Positions 8,808 through 16,913 of a stretch of 36,307 nt of DNA are shown piece by piece. Under the pieces are notes generated by a model, which saw only the letters and a program-made list of their open reading frames with translations, did no database searches and was not told the DNA's origin. The number at the start of each line of letters is the position of its first letter. Position 1 is the stretch's first letter. The stretch spans positions 1 to 36,307 of the forward strand of contig WGNT01000096.1 of the NCBI GenBank assembly GCA_016124425.1. Reading direction: 5' to 3'. This DNA is from Cytophagales bacterium (lineage in GTDB: Bacteria; Bacteroidota; Bacteroidia; Cytophagales; Cyclobacteriaceae). The position numbers were made by a program, and so were the translations under genes.

Positions 8808-8839
8808 TTTGATGGAAGGAAACAATTGCGGGATTTTTG
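8808..8839 (+). promoter_or_regulatory. Possible promoter for the cytoplasmic TPR gene
   Basis: A TTTG at 8808-8811 and GATTTTTG at 8832-8839 (one mismatch to TAnnTTTG) are 20 bp apart, within the range for Bacteroidota promoters. Transcription would start near 8846, 24 nt before the gene. It is divergent from the holA promoter. Confidence 0.35.
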
Positions 8840-8869
8840 TTGTAGTATAAGGTAACCTTCCGTAAAACC

Positions 8870-9583
8870 ATGGCTGAATTTGAAAAAGCGAAATCACTGT
8901 TTAAAGCGGGGAAGTTTAGCGAGTCGCTTGAAATCCTCCACCAACTTGTAAATAAGCATCCAGAAGAAATTGAGTACATTTCCTATAGGGCGCGTGTATT
9001 TTCCCGTTTAGGTGATTATCAACGATCGTTGGAGGACTTTGACCGACTGATTAGTATTACCCCCTACGATACCACGCATATAAGTGACAGGGCAGTAGTC
9101 CTTCATCTTTTAAACCGAAACGAGGAAGCGATTTCAGAGTTAGACCGTGCGCTTAACCTTGATCCTAATAACCCTTACAGGTATGCCAGCAGGGCGTATC
9201 TTAAGGACAGAATGGGAGATTTTCATGGGGCAATAGCGGATTATGAAAAAGCCATTGCCCTTGATCCGGAGGACGCCATTTCCTACAATAACAAAGGGTT
9301 AGTGGAAGAAAAATTAGGGTACATCAGCCGGTCAAAAAAAAGTTTCAAACAGTCCGATGACCTAATCGGGTATAAACCTTATGAGCAAAAGAACGGGGCA
9401 GTCTCCGGTGACGACCAATCTGCCGCTAACCTTCCTCCCATCGCGCCTGCATACATCGAAGCAGGCAAAGCGAGAAAAATAACGTTTGCATCATTTTTGA
9501 CGTTACTGAACAGTCTTGTCACCGATGGACAAGTCAGAAAAGATTTTTTGAAATTTATAAAAAATAAATTTAAAGGCGCTTAA
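8870..9583 (+). CDS. Cytoplasmic TPR-repeat protein
   Basis: 237 residues without a signal peptide or membrane segment. Four TPR units cover about residues 1-140 (FEKAKSLFKAGKFSESLEIL; YRARVFSRLGDYQRSLEDF; DRAVVLHLLNRNEEAISEL; YASRAYLKDRMGDFHGAIAD), with the usual Gly/Ala positions and DPNNPY/DPEDAI turns. A variable linker rich in Ser, Asp and Pro follows (about 165-205), then a basic C-terminal segment (ARKITFASFLTLLNSLV ... FLKFIKNKFKGA) that may be a separate binding element. It is a protein-protein interaction module of unknown partner. Its 3' end overlaps the universal stress gene by 14 bp on opposite strands. Confidence 0.85.
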   Translation: MAEFEKAKSLFKAGKFSESLEILHQLVNKHPEEIEYISYRARVFSRLGDYQRSLEDFDRLISITPYDTTHISDRAVVLHLLNRNEEAISELDRALNLDPNNPYRYASRAYLKDRMGDFHGAIADYEKAIALDPEDAISYNNKGLVEEKLGYISRSKKSFKQSDDLIGYKPYEQKNGAVSGDDQSAANLPPIAPAYIEAGKARKITFASFLTLLNSLVTDGQVRKDFLKFIKNKFKGA

Positions 9584-10406
9584 TAACGTAAAGGGGCTTA
9601 TTGATAAAGTAGGACATTTTCCGCGAGAGGTTTTGAGTGAAAAGCTTGTCAAACCAGCTTTTTTTCAAACTAAGTGTGAATAGGATATCACCTTTTGCTG
9701 AGATAAGGTAACTCTCCAAGCCCAAGGCAGGAGTGTCGCGGTATGCTTTTAGTACAAAGTTTATTTTTTCATAGTTGATAAACGGTTGCATTTCATCTAT
9801 CATCGTTAAGTGTAGTGCCTTATCAACGGTTCCAAGCTTGTTACCTACATGTAAAATATCAAGTTCACTGTCATATAGCTGTGCAAAGTCGACTACTTTT
9901 TGAATCGCAATCTTATCCTCTTCCAAATAGTCCGTCGCATAAACCAACTTACGGGGATGTTTGAAAAAAACCTTTCGAGGAATGACGAAGACGTCTCGGC
10001 GGGAACCGCCTACAACATTGCTTGCCGTAGTGCCAATGTAGTTCTTTTTCAATTCATTTACGCCCTCAGTCCCCATTACGATGAGATCCACATCCATCTG
10101 ATTGGAAAGCTCAAGTATAGTAGGAACAGTTGTTCCCTCTTTTATAAGCCCCTTGCAGGATTGCAAACCCTTTGCGATACTCTCTTCTTCCACCGTCTTC
10201 ACGAGAGCGTCCAACTTTGATTCCGCAAAATGGTGTTCTCCGCTTGGTTCTAGGGTTACATTTAGTTTGGCATAATCTGCCTTATTTGGGACATGAAGAA
10301 TCACCACGTTCGCATGCCGCTTTTCGCCAAGTTTAGCGGCAAATTCGATGGCATTTAACGAACATTCCGAAAAATCGGTAGGACATACAATGGTAAAGGT
10401 CTTCAT
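9570..10406 (-). CDS. Tandem-domain universal stress protein (UspA family)
   Basis: 278 residues with two UspA domains. The first (about 1-145) has the start KTFTIVCPTDFSECSLNAIE and the ATP-binding loop MGTEGVNELKKNYIGTTASN, which fits G-x2-G-x9-G-(S/T), so this half should bind ATP. The second (about 150-278: KLVYATDYLEEDKIAIQKVV) lacks that loop and ends in PLYVIKRL; it probably serves structure or regulation. Such two-domain Usps are common in Bacteroidota and linked to stress and stationary phase, but the exact role is unknown. It follows the dehydrogenase gene by 27 bp on the same strand, a likely two-gene operon, and overlaps the convergent TPR gene by 14 bp. Confidence 0.88.
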   Translation of the reverse strand: MKTFTIVCPTDFSECSLNAIEFAAKLGEKRHANVVILHVPNKADYAKLNVTLEPSGEHHFAESKLDALVKTVEEESIAKGLQSCKGLIKEGTTVPTILELSNQMDVDLIVMGTEGVNELKKNYIGTTASNVVGGSRRDVFVIPRKVFFKHPRKLVYATDYLEEDKIAIQKVVDFAQLYDSELDILHVGNKLGTVDKALHLTMIDEMQPFINYEKINFVLKAYRDTPALGLESYLISAKGDILFTLSLKKSWFDKLFTQNLSRKMSYFINKPLYVIKRL

Positions 10407-10433
10407 AGGTAAAAAGATTATTAAAACAATCGA

Positions 10434-11354
10434 TTAATAGCCTAAGCTTAGGTTGATTTGATTTTTAAGTGGATTAGACGCTGCTAAACGTTGAATGTTG
10501 TCCAGTATTTGGGGTACTGCTGCCTGATACATGGTAATGCAGGCTATATGGGGCGTAACCGTAATGGCTTTATGCTCCCAAAATGGGTGCGTTTTAGGGA
10601 GAGGTTCTTGCTGGAATACGTCCAACAAGGCACCTGAAACATAGCCTTCCGAAAGCGCGGTCAATAAATCCTCCTCAACCAAATGCTTTCCTCTTGCAAC
10701 ATTGATAAGATAGGTTCCCCGATTGAATTTCTTAAAAAGCTTTAGGTTCAAAAATCCAGTTGTCTGAGGTGTGAGTGGCAGCAAACATACCACTACATTA
10801 ACTTGTTTTAAAAAGTAATCCAATTCTTCCCCATAGAAATAAGGATGTTGGTAATTATCTTTAAGACTGTTTCCGTAAGCCAAGGCGGGAATTCCCAGTG
10901 CTTTCAACTTGTCAAGAACATCTGTACCAAGCTGACCAGCGCCCATCACCCCAACTTGAATATCGATTTCTGGATTAGACATATCCCATACCTTGTTGGT
11001 CTTATCTTCAAGGTACCGCAAAAATTGCCGATGAAAGTTCAAAATCCCCATGACAACATAGTTTGTCATACTGAACGTCAACCGAGGATCAACAATCCGT
11101 GTAATGGGAATATTACCCGGCAGATCGGGGTCAGTAATAATATGATCTACCCCAGAACCCATAGAGCAAATCAACTTTAAATTCGGAAATTGTTTTAAGA
11201 TGCCATGAGGGTGCTGCCAAAGAACTACCACATCGATGCGATCGTACCGCTCAATAGCAGGAAAAACACTTATTGTCAAAGAAGGGTCGAGCTTTTTGAA
11301 GGTTTCTACCCAATCCTTTACATCTTTGCTTGGCGCGATAATAGCTAGGTTCAT
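10434..11354 (-). CDS. ghrA: D-2-hydroxyacid dehydrogenase, glyoxylate/hydroxypyruvate reductase A type
   Basis: 306 residues, close to the usual GhrA length. It should reduce glyoxylate or hydroxypyruvate with NAD(P)H in the cytoplasm; the exact substrate is not certain. The nucleotide-binding motif is GAGQLG at 138-143. The catalytic set of the family is complete: Arg221 in NVARGKHLV, Glu250 in DVFQQEPLP and His269 in VTPHIACITM. The substrate loop MGSGVDHI is at about 65-72. The downstream Usp gene is 27 bp away on the same strand. The symbol is by similarity of layout; other 2-hydroxyacid substrates are possible. Confidence 0.83.
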   Translation of the reverse strand: MNLAIIAPSKDVKDWVETFKKLDPSLTISVFPAIERYDRIDVVVLWQHPHGILKQFPNLKLICSMGSGVDHIITDPDLPGNIPITRIVDPRLTFSMTNYVVMGILNFHRQFLRYLEDKTNKVWDMSNPEIDIQVGVMGAGQLGTDVLDKLKALGIPALAYGNSLKDNYQHPYFYGEELDYFLKQVNVVVCLLPLTPQTTGFLNLKLFKKFNRGTYLINVARGKHLVEEDLLTALSEGYVSGALLDVFQQEPLPKTHPFWEHKAITVTPHIACITMYQAAVPQILDNIQRLAASNPLKNQINLSLGY

Positions 11355-11507
11355 TAAATAGGTTCGTTTAAAGAATCGTACGTCAACGTAATCAAAATCT
11401 CAATTCTACAAAAATGAAATAGTACTTAGTACAAATTAATTACATTGCTCTAAGATACACGTCCATTCGTTCTATGTTCGTATTAATTTACCAACTTTTG
11501 CCGTTTG

Positions 11508-11519
11508 GTAAACGTTTAC
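11508..11519. promoter_or_regulatory. Perfect 12-bp palindrome, LacI/GalR-operator-like
   Basis: GTAAACGTTTAC is a perfect dyad with the central CG typical of LacI/GalR-family operators; the surrounding bases continue as GGTAAAC/GTTTACA. It lies 44 bp before the DUF2911 start and just downstream of AACTTTTG (11493-11500), a 7/8 match to the Bacteroidota -7 box. If that box is used, the palindrome would cover about +2 to +13, a repressor position. No regulator gene of this family is in the window. Confidence 0.4.
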
Positions 11520-11562
11520 AAGCCAAGATTAAAACAAAAACCGAATATAATTACAAAAATTT

Positions 11563-12411
11563 ATGAAAGCAAAATTAACCGTTTTACTAATCGCCCAGTT
11601 CCTGCTTATTTACTTACCCGTAGAAGCACAACTTCAAATGCCACAGGCAAGCCCACCATCAAAAATCAGCCAGCTGATGGGGCTGACACAAATCAACCTG
11701 GAATATAGCCGACCAAGCATGAGGGATAGGAAAGTATTTGGGCAATTGGTTCAATATGGTGAAGTATGGCGTACAGGCGCCAATGCAGCAACTGTAATCG
11801 AATTCAGCACGGATGTCTCTGTAGAAGGGCAGTCCCTCAAAGCTGGGAAATATGCCATGTATAGCATACCTGAAAGGGATTCTTTCAAGGTAATATTCTC
11901 GTCTAATAAAGATCTTTGGGGAGCTGTAGGCTATACACCTGACTTTGATGTGTTACGTGTAAACGCGACAAATAAAAAGTTAAAAAAACCATTGGAGACA
12001 TTGGAGATTGGCTTTAGAGATTTGACCGACTCTGCGGCAACCTTATACATTGCGTGGGAAGGACGTTCTGCGGAGATAAGGATAGAGAGTGAAGTAGATT
12101 CCATCGTCATGGCCCAAATTCAGGACCAAGTGATTGACAAAAACCCGAACAATCCCGGCATGTATTATCAGGCGGCCAACTACTATTTCAATACGGACAA
12201 GGATCTGAACCTAGCGCTAGACTGGATCACGAAATCCGTATCCGCAGATCCAAAATACTGGACGGTACATCTGAAGGCAAAGATTGAACAAAAGCTTGGT
12301 TTGAAAGATCAGGCGAAAGCTTCCGCCAATAAATCCATGGTACTAGCGAAGGAAGCCAACAATATGGATTACGTGAGGTTGAATGAACGCCTCATTTCTT
12401 CACTTAAATAA
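11563..12411 (+). CDS. Exported DUF2911-domain protein with C-terminal helical repeats
   Basis: 282 residues with a signal peptide (about 1-22, ending VEA-QLQ). The DUF2911 domain (about 28-165) is shown by ISQLMGLTQINLEYSRPSMR, FGQLVQYGEVWRTGANAATV and LKAGKYAMYSIPERDSFKVI, the family's characteristic blocks. The last 90 residues are TPR-like helices (NPGMYYQAANYYFNTDKDLN, LDWITKSVSADPKYW). DUF2911 proteins are abundant in Bacteroidota and have no established function. The gene stands alone, with a LacI-like palindrome upstream and a possible terminator after it. Confidence 0.9.
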   Translation: MKAKLTVLLIAQFLLIYLPVEAQLQMPQASPPSKISQLMGLTQINLEYSRPSMRDRKVFGQLVQYGEVWRTGANAATVIEFSTDVSVEGQSLKAGKYAMYSIPERDSFKVIFSSNKDLWGAVGYTPDFDVLRVNATNKKLKKPLETLEIGFRDLTDSAATLYIAWEGRSAEIRIESEVDSIVMAQIQDQVIDKNPNNPGMYYQAANYYFNTDKDLNLALDWITKSVSADPKYWTVHLKAKIEQKLGLKDQAKASANKSMVLAKEANNMDYVRLNERLISSLK

Positions 12412-12420
12412 AGGAAGGGA

Positions 12421-12463
12421 TAGGGTGAGGATAAACGGTATTGTCGCCCTACCTACTTTTTTT
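12421..12463 (+). terminator. Possible intrinsic terminator after the DUF2911 gene
   Basis: TAGGGTG (12421-12427) can pair with CGCCCTA (12445-12451; one G-U pair) around a 17-nt loop, and seven T residues follow at 12457-12463 after a short spacer. The T run falls in the last codons of the convergent symporter gene. The large loop and the spacer make this moderate evidence only. Confidence 0.35.
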
Positions 12464-14165
12464 GGAGATTTACAAACAGCTGAATCAATGCCGCTATCGT
12501 CATCAATAACAGGCTGCCTATCGCATTATACCATAGGTATCCTATGTCTATGCTGATACCAAGTAGCTCTCCGGGGTTGTTAAAATGAATCAACAGGATC
12601 ACTGCTTCCGTAATCAAGGCAGCTAAAAAAACGGCATGGCCTTTTACCCATTTCATAAAAAACCCGACTAAGAATATGCCCAGAATGGTACCATAAAAAA
12701 GAGATCCAAGCAGGTTTACGGCCTGAATCAAATTTTCAAATAGTGACGCATAGGTCGCAAAAAGTATTGCAAAAACCCCCCAAAGCACCGTAAACCATTT
12801 GGAAGAATACATATAATGGCGTGAGATGCCGGTCTTATTGATGGAGCGTTTATAAATGTCCACCGTAGTTGTTGAGGCCAAAGCGTTTAGTTCGGAGGAG
12901 GTACTCGACATCGCTGCCGAAAAGATTACGGCGAAAAGAAGCCCGATGATTCCCTTCGGCAAGTAGTCCATTACAAAACGCATAAACACATAATCAGTAT
13001 CATTTGTCTCTCCCAATGGATCGTTGGCGGTGATAAGGGATTTAACCTCCGTCCTGATAGCTTCCTGAGCCTTTGATTCGGTTTTTATTCTTTCTTTAGC
13101 CGCTTCTATGGCGGCGGGATCGTCCGCCTTGACCGCGTCCAACAGCGCGTATATTTCGATGTTTTTGGATTCAAACTTCTCTCTATAGTCGGATTCAAGG
13201 CCTTGATATTGATCCCAGTATTCACTTTGTTTCAACTTTTCGACCTGTACTTGATTAAAAAAAACAGGAGGCTGGAAAAATTGATAGAATACAAAGACCA
13301 TTACACCGATGAACAGGATAATAAACTGCATGGGAATTTTTAGAAATCCGTTCATCATTAATCCCATTCTGCTTTGGGTGAGCGATCTTCCGGTTAGGTA
13401 ACGTTGTACCTGTGATTGGTCCGTACCGAAATAGGATAGAAATAAAAACAGCGCTCCGGTCATACCGGACCAGAAATTATACCTATCGGAAAGATTGAAT
13501 TCAAAGTTTACGATGTTTAGCTTATCCATTTTCCCAGCCACATGCAGGGCTTCGGTAAATGTCACCGGCAGCAATTGAATCACAAGAATTCCCGCTAAAA
13601 TCATCCCCCCCATCATTACAGCCATCTGTTGCTTTTGGGTAATCGACACCGCTTTTGTTCCCCCGGAAGCTGTATACAAAATCACCAAACACCCGATAAA
13701 AATGTTCGTAAACGTCAGATTCCAGTTTAACAAGGTAGATAATATAATAGAGGGAGCGTATATGGTTATACCCGCAGCTAGTCCCCTTTGGATCAAGAAA
13801 AGCAAGGCCGCTAAAGTTCTAGTCTTAAGATCAAAACGGGATTCTAAAAATTCGTAAGCCGTATAGACTTTTAGTCTGTAATATATCGGTATAAAGAATA
13901 TAGAAAGGATGATCATGGCTATAGGCAATCCAAAATAAAATTGGATAAACCGCATACCATCAGCGTATGCCTGTCCGGGAGTGCTCAGGAAGGTGATGGC
14001 TGAGGCTTGTGTAGCCATTATCGAAAGCCCAATTGTCCACCAGTTCATGTCATTGCCACCCTTCAGGTAGTTTTCCATGTCCTTGGCTCCGTATGTCTTG
14101 TATACACCGTATCCCACTATCACAGCTAAGGTTCCAAATAGGATACTCCAGTCTAGAATACTCAT
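12453..14165 (-). CDS. Sodium:solute symporter (SSS family)
   Basis: 570 residues with about 13-14 membrane segments. The N-terminus (WSILFGTLAVIVGYGVYKTY, then ENYLKGGNDMNWWTIGLSIM) and the core blocks SIMATQASAITFLSTPGQAY, ASGGTKAVSITQKQQ and FAVIFSAAMSSTSSELNALA are typical of SSS transporters, which import a solute with Na+ across the inner membrane. The substrate cannot be read from sequence; sugars, sialic acids or other organic solutes are all within the family. A charged, helical insert of about 95 residues (about 300-395, rich in Glu/Lys/Ala) separates two membrane helices. Its ATG overlaps the stop of a 32-residue membrane microprotein (ATGA), itself overlapping the PIG-L gene, so the three are translationally coupled. 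Confidence 0.92.
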   Translation of the reverse strand: MSILDWSILFGTLAVIVGYGVYKTYGAKDMENYLKGGNDMNWWTIGLSIMATQASAITFLSTPGQAYADGMRFIQFYFGLPIAMIILSIFFIPIYYRLKVYTAYEFLESRFDLKTRTLAALLFLIQRGLAAGITIYAPSIILSTLLNWNLTFTNIFIGCLVILYTASGGTKAVSITQKQQMAVMMGGMILAGILVIQLLPVTFTEALHVAGKMDKLNIVNFEFNLSDRYNFWSGMTGALFLFLSYFGTDQSQVQRYLTGRSLTQSRMGLMMNGFLKIPMQFIILFIGVMVFVFYQFFQPPVFFNQVQVEKLKQSEYWDQYQGLESDYREKFESKNIEIYALLDAVKADDPAAIEAAKERIKTESKAQEAIRTEVKSLITANDPLGETNDTDYVFMRFVMDYLPKGIIGLLFAVIFSAAMSSTSSELNALASTTTVDIYKRSINKTGISRHYMYSSKWFTVLWGVFAILFATYASLFENLIQAVNLLGSLFYGTILGIFLVGFFMKWVKGHAVFLAALITEAVILLIHFNNPGELLGISIDIGYLWYNAIGSLLLMTIAALIQLFVNLQKK

Positions 14166-14260
14166 GCGAAAGCCTTGGTTAGGAAATAAAATAGCAACGT
14201 CAAAATGGCAAGAACGACGAGTTGCATGAAGTAGACTTTATACCACCTTCTATCAGTCAT
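14162..14260 (-). CDS. Small single-span membrane protein between PIG-L gene and symporter
   Basis: 32 residues, starting MTDRRWYKVYFMQ and ending FLTKAFA. A basic N-terminal head is followed by one hydrophobic helix of about 18 residues (LVVLAILTLLFYFL) and a lysine near the end, so it is predicted to span the inner membrane with the N-terminus inside. The ATG lies within the last codons of the PIG-L gene (8-bp overlap) and the TGA overlaps the symporter ATG by 4 bp. This tight nesting on both sides supports a real gene rather than chance. By position it may be a small subunit or assembly factor of the symporter (inference); it is much shorter than the known SSS small subunit family (DUF4212). 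I know no named family for it. Confidence 0.68.
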   Translation of the reverse strand: MTDRRWYKVYFMQLVVLAILTLLFYFLTKAFA

Positions 14261-16742
14261 TTTTCCGCTCACCCGCTTGTTCAATTAAGTTTACAAATAA
14301 CTTAATGGCTCCTGGTACGCCAGCAGGCAACAGCCTAAACCAAGATATGCCGGAATACGTGAAGGTACCTTTACCGTAATTGGCCAATAACAGGGAACCT
14401 TTCGTCGGTGTTTCTCCAGGATCTTGCATTTCGAGAGGCGTGATATACTGGTCATCCCATTCGTTGGGAAAATAAAGTCCACGTTCCTGAACCCATCCCT
14501 CAAAATCCTTCATCACTATGCGGTTAGGGGTAGTTAATACAGGATGGGCGGAAAAATCTACGTTTACAGGCGAGTCTTCCACGGCTACACGGTTTCTTGA
14601 TAGCTGCAATGGGTATGGGCCTAGCTGCCGGGTAAGTAGCGGTGAGGAGGTGTTGTATTGTACAATAAGATTTCCCCCCTGCTCAACATACCTAAACAGC
14701 GTACTCATTTCATCTGCCAATGCCTGATTTACGTTCAAGGCCCGTATGCCCACGATTAGGGTGTGAAACTCCAACATCTTGCTTAGGTTCAACGCGCCAT
14801 CGTCCAAAACGTCTACTTCGTAGCCGAGGTTACGAAGCACACCGGGGACATCATCACCTGCCCCAGGAATGTAGCCTATCCGCTGGGCACTTGTATTTAG
14901 ATTCAACTGGATAAGATTAAATTCTGCCGGCGGAAAATACGTCAAATTGGGAATATGCTTATAGGTAATTCTCCGCTTTCCCTGATCAAAAACCTCTTCG
15001 TCCTGCGTGACGAATCTCACTCCCACAACCCGCTTTTCACCAACTGAACCGGCTAGAAGCTTCACCGAATAAGTGATTTTCTTTTTTTCCGGCTCCCTTA
15101 TTTCCGAAAGTATCTCGAACGAAGATTCAGGAATTCCCTCAAAGGACAACTTTCCTTCCATCAGTTCTTTTTCAAAACTAACTTCCACTTTTAGTACATC
15201 ACTCGCCCCGTTCAGCAGGAAAACATTCTCTTTATCAATACTCAAAGAAGCTCTTGGTACGACCGTAAATGGTTGAACAATCTCACCGTCTACCTGATCA
15301 TTATATTTATACCTTAAGGGTACCTGCAGCTCAAATTTTTGTCCTCCGATACGAAAGACCAAGTTTCCAGAAACCGAGGGATCATTGAAAGGTTTACCGA
15401 TATCGAGACGGTTATCGATTTGAAACAGGTTGTCTTTTGGCTGTTGTACCATCCAATAGGGTTGAGAAGCCGGAAAATCCCTAGGCAGACGAATCGGTAT
15501 CTGTTGCGTAAGTGGCCGATTTTCCGTTAAGGTACCTGCTAACGAGATGTCGTCGTCCAATACACTAAAGGACTGTAGATCAAGCTTGATGGCACTGTAA
15601 TTATTAAGGGTTAACAACGCGCGGAATTCATCCGTCGGGAAAGATAATTCTTTAGGTGCCGTAAACTCGGCTGCGAATCCAATGGACTCCAAAATTAACT
15701 GGTCAATATCGGCTTGTTTTTCCTTGATCCACAAGGCGTTTGAGGACAACTCGTATAATTGCTGTCGGATGTCTAGTAAAGAAGGAACATTGTTTTCTGG
15801 ATTTTTGAAATCAAAATTGGCGATCACCAAATCGATGGCACGCTCGATGGCCTTCCCTTGAGGGACCTTATCCCAACGGGTAGCAACTCCTTGAAAAGGA
15901 TCCGACGTAAATGGGACTCCTTTTACAAATTCTACAAAATCACTGCCTTCACCGAGCTGTGCTGTAGAACCGAAGCCTTGGGATTTGTGCATGGTTCTAC
16001 TGTCAGCTGCGATTTTAGAGTAAGTTTGACCAAGAAAGGGATTGAAATCACCTACTTCAAACCGGTGATACATCGTACCCTCTTTCGGTTCATATTGCCC
16101 CCCCCAGTTATATGCATTCCAGAAAACCCGGGTGGGCTGCCAGGGTTCTACCCATTGTAGTTGGTCAGGAAAAACGGTAGGGTCTGCGGCTTTGTCGAAG
16201 GCTTCGAGAGACAAAATTGCCGAGGTCGTGTGATGACCGTGCGTGGTTCCGGGTATGTCGTTGAATCTATTGATCACGATGTCCGGCTGGAACTTACGGA
16301 TTATCCAAATCACATCCTCCAATACCTTTTCCCGTTCCCAGTTTGTTAATGTCTCATCCGGGTGTTTGCTAAAGCCAAAATCTATCGCTCTTGAGAAAAA
16401 CTGACGTCCGCCGTCTGTTTCCCTCGCCCGAATAAGTTCTTGAGTCCGAATCATTCCCAATTCGATGCCCAATTCTTTACCGATTAGGTTTTGCCCGCCA
16501 TCCCCTCTTGTCAAAGAAAGGTAAGCCACTTCCGCATGAACGCCATTAGCCAAATAGCCTATAAGCCTGGTGTTTTCATCATCGGGGTGGGCGGCGACAT
16601 AAAGGACCCGTTTCGTTTCCTTTAGTTTTTCTAGCCCATGAAAAAGCTCCGATGAGGTTTGTGAATACACCGATCCGGTAAAAAGGGCTAATCCCAAAAT
16701 CAGGAAGCAACGGGTACGTGTTAGTTTTCTTAGAGGCAACAT
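14253..16742 (-). CDS. Exported PIG-L family deacetylase
   Basis: 829 residues with a signal peptide (about 1-27, SVYSQ). The catalytic domain (about 44-270) has the zinc motif AHPDDE at 51-56, SLTRGDGGQNLIG with the second acidic cluster, and THGHH (167-171) supplying later histidines. PIG-L enzymes remove acetyl groups from N-acetylglucosamine-type substrates. After it come beta-rich domains (about 350-600) and a C-terminal glutamine-amidotransferase-like/ThuA-like fold (about 620-829: IGYIPGAGDDVPGVLRNLGY, LIVGIRALNVN, GGNLIVQYN). Its 3' end overlaps the microprotein gene, and the symporter follows: perhaps the enzyme releases an acetylated sugar in the periplasm that the symporter takes up (inference). 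Length and layout match the long Bacteroidota members. Confidence 0.88.
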   Translation of the reverse strand: MLPLRKLTRTRCFLILGLALFTGSVYSQTSSELFHGLEKLKETKRVLYVAAHPDDENTRLIGYLANGVHAEVAYLSLTRGDGGQNLIGKELGIELGMIRTQELIRARETDGGRQFFSRAIDFGFSKHPDETLTNWEREKVLEDVIWIIRKFQPDIVINRFNDIPGTTHGHHTTSAILSLEAFDKAADPTVFPDQLQWVEPWQPTRVFWNAYNWGGQYEPKEGTMYHRFEVGDFNPFLGQTYSKIAADSRTMHKSQGFGSTAQLGEGSDFVEFVKGVPFTSDPFQGVATRWDKVPQGKAIERAIDLVIANFDFKNPENNVPSLLDIRQQLYELSSNALWIKEKQADIDQLILESIGFAAEFTAPKELSFPTDEFRALLTLNNYSAIKLDLQSFSVLDDDISLAGTLTENRPLTQQIPIRLPRDFPASQPYWMVQQPKDNLFQIDNRLDIGKPFNDPSVSGNLVFRIGGQKFELQVPLRYKYNDQVDGEIVQPFTVVPRASLSIDKENVFLLNGASDVLKVEVSFEKELMEGKLSFEGIPESSFEILSEIREPEKKKITYSVKLLAGSVGEKRVVGVRFVTQDEEVFDQGKRRITYKHIPNLTYFPPAEFNLIQLNLNTSAQRIGYIPGAGDDVPGVLRNLGYEVDVLDDGALNLSKMLEFHTLIVGIRALNVNQALADEMSTLFRYVEQGGNLIVQYNTSSPLLTRQLGPYPLQLSRNRVAVEDSPVNVDFSAHPVLTTPNRIVMKDFEGWVQERGLYFPNEWDDQYITPLEMQDPGETPTKGSLLLANYGKGTFTYSGISWFRLLPAGVPGAIKLFVNLIEQAGERKND

Positions 16743-16913
16743 CTAATTGTATTTTGGTGAACAAGCTACGGCAATTCTTCTAATAAATAAAACCGATTTA
16801 TGCCAGCGGACGAATAGGTAAGTATTGACTTCAACGCTCGTGAGTTGGTGGATTATTTGTCAAAAATGGTTAAATTAACAGGCTAAACAAAAACCCATCA
16901 TAAAAAAAACGTA

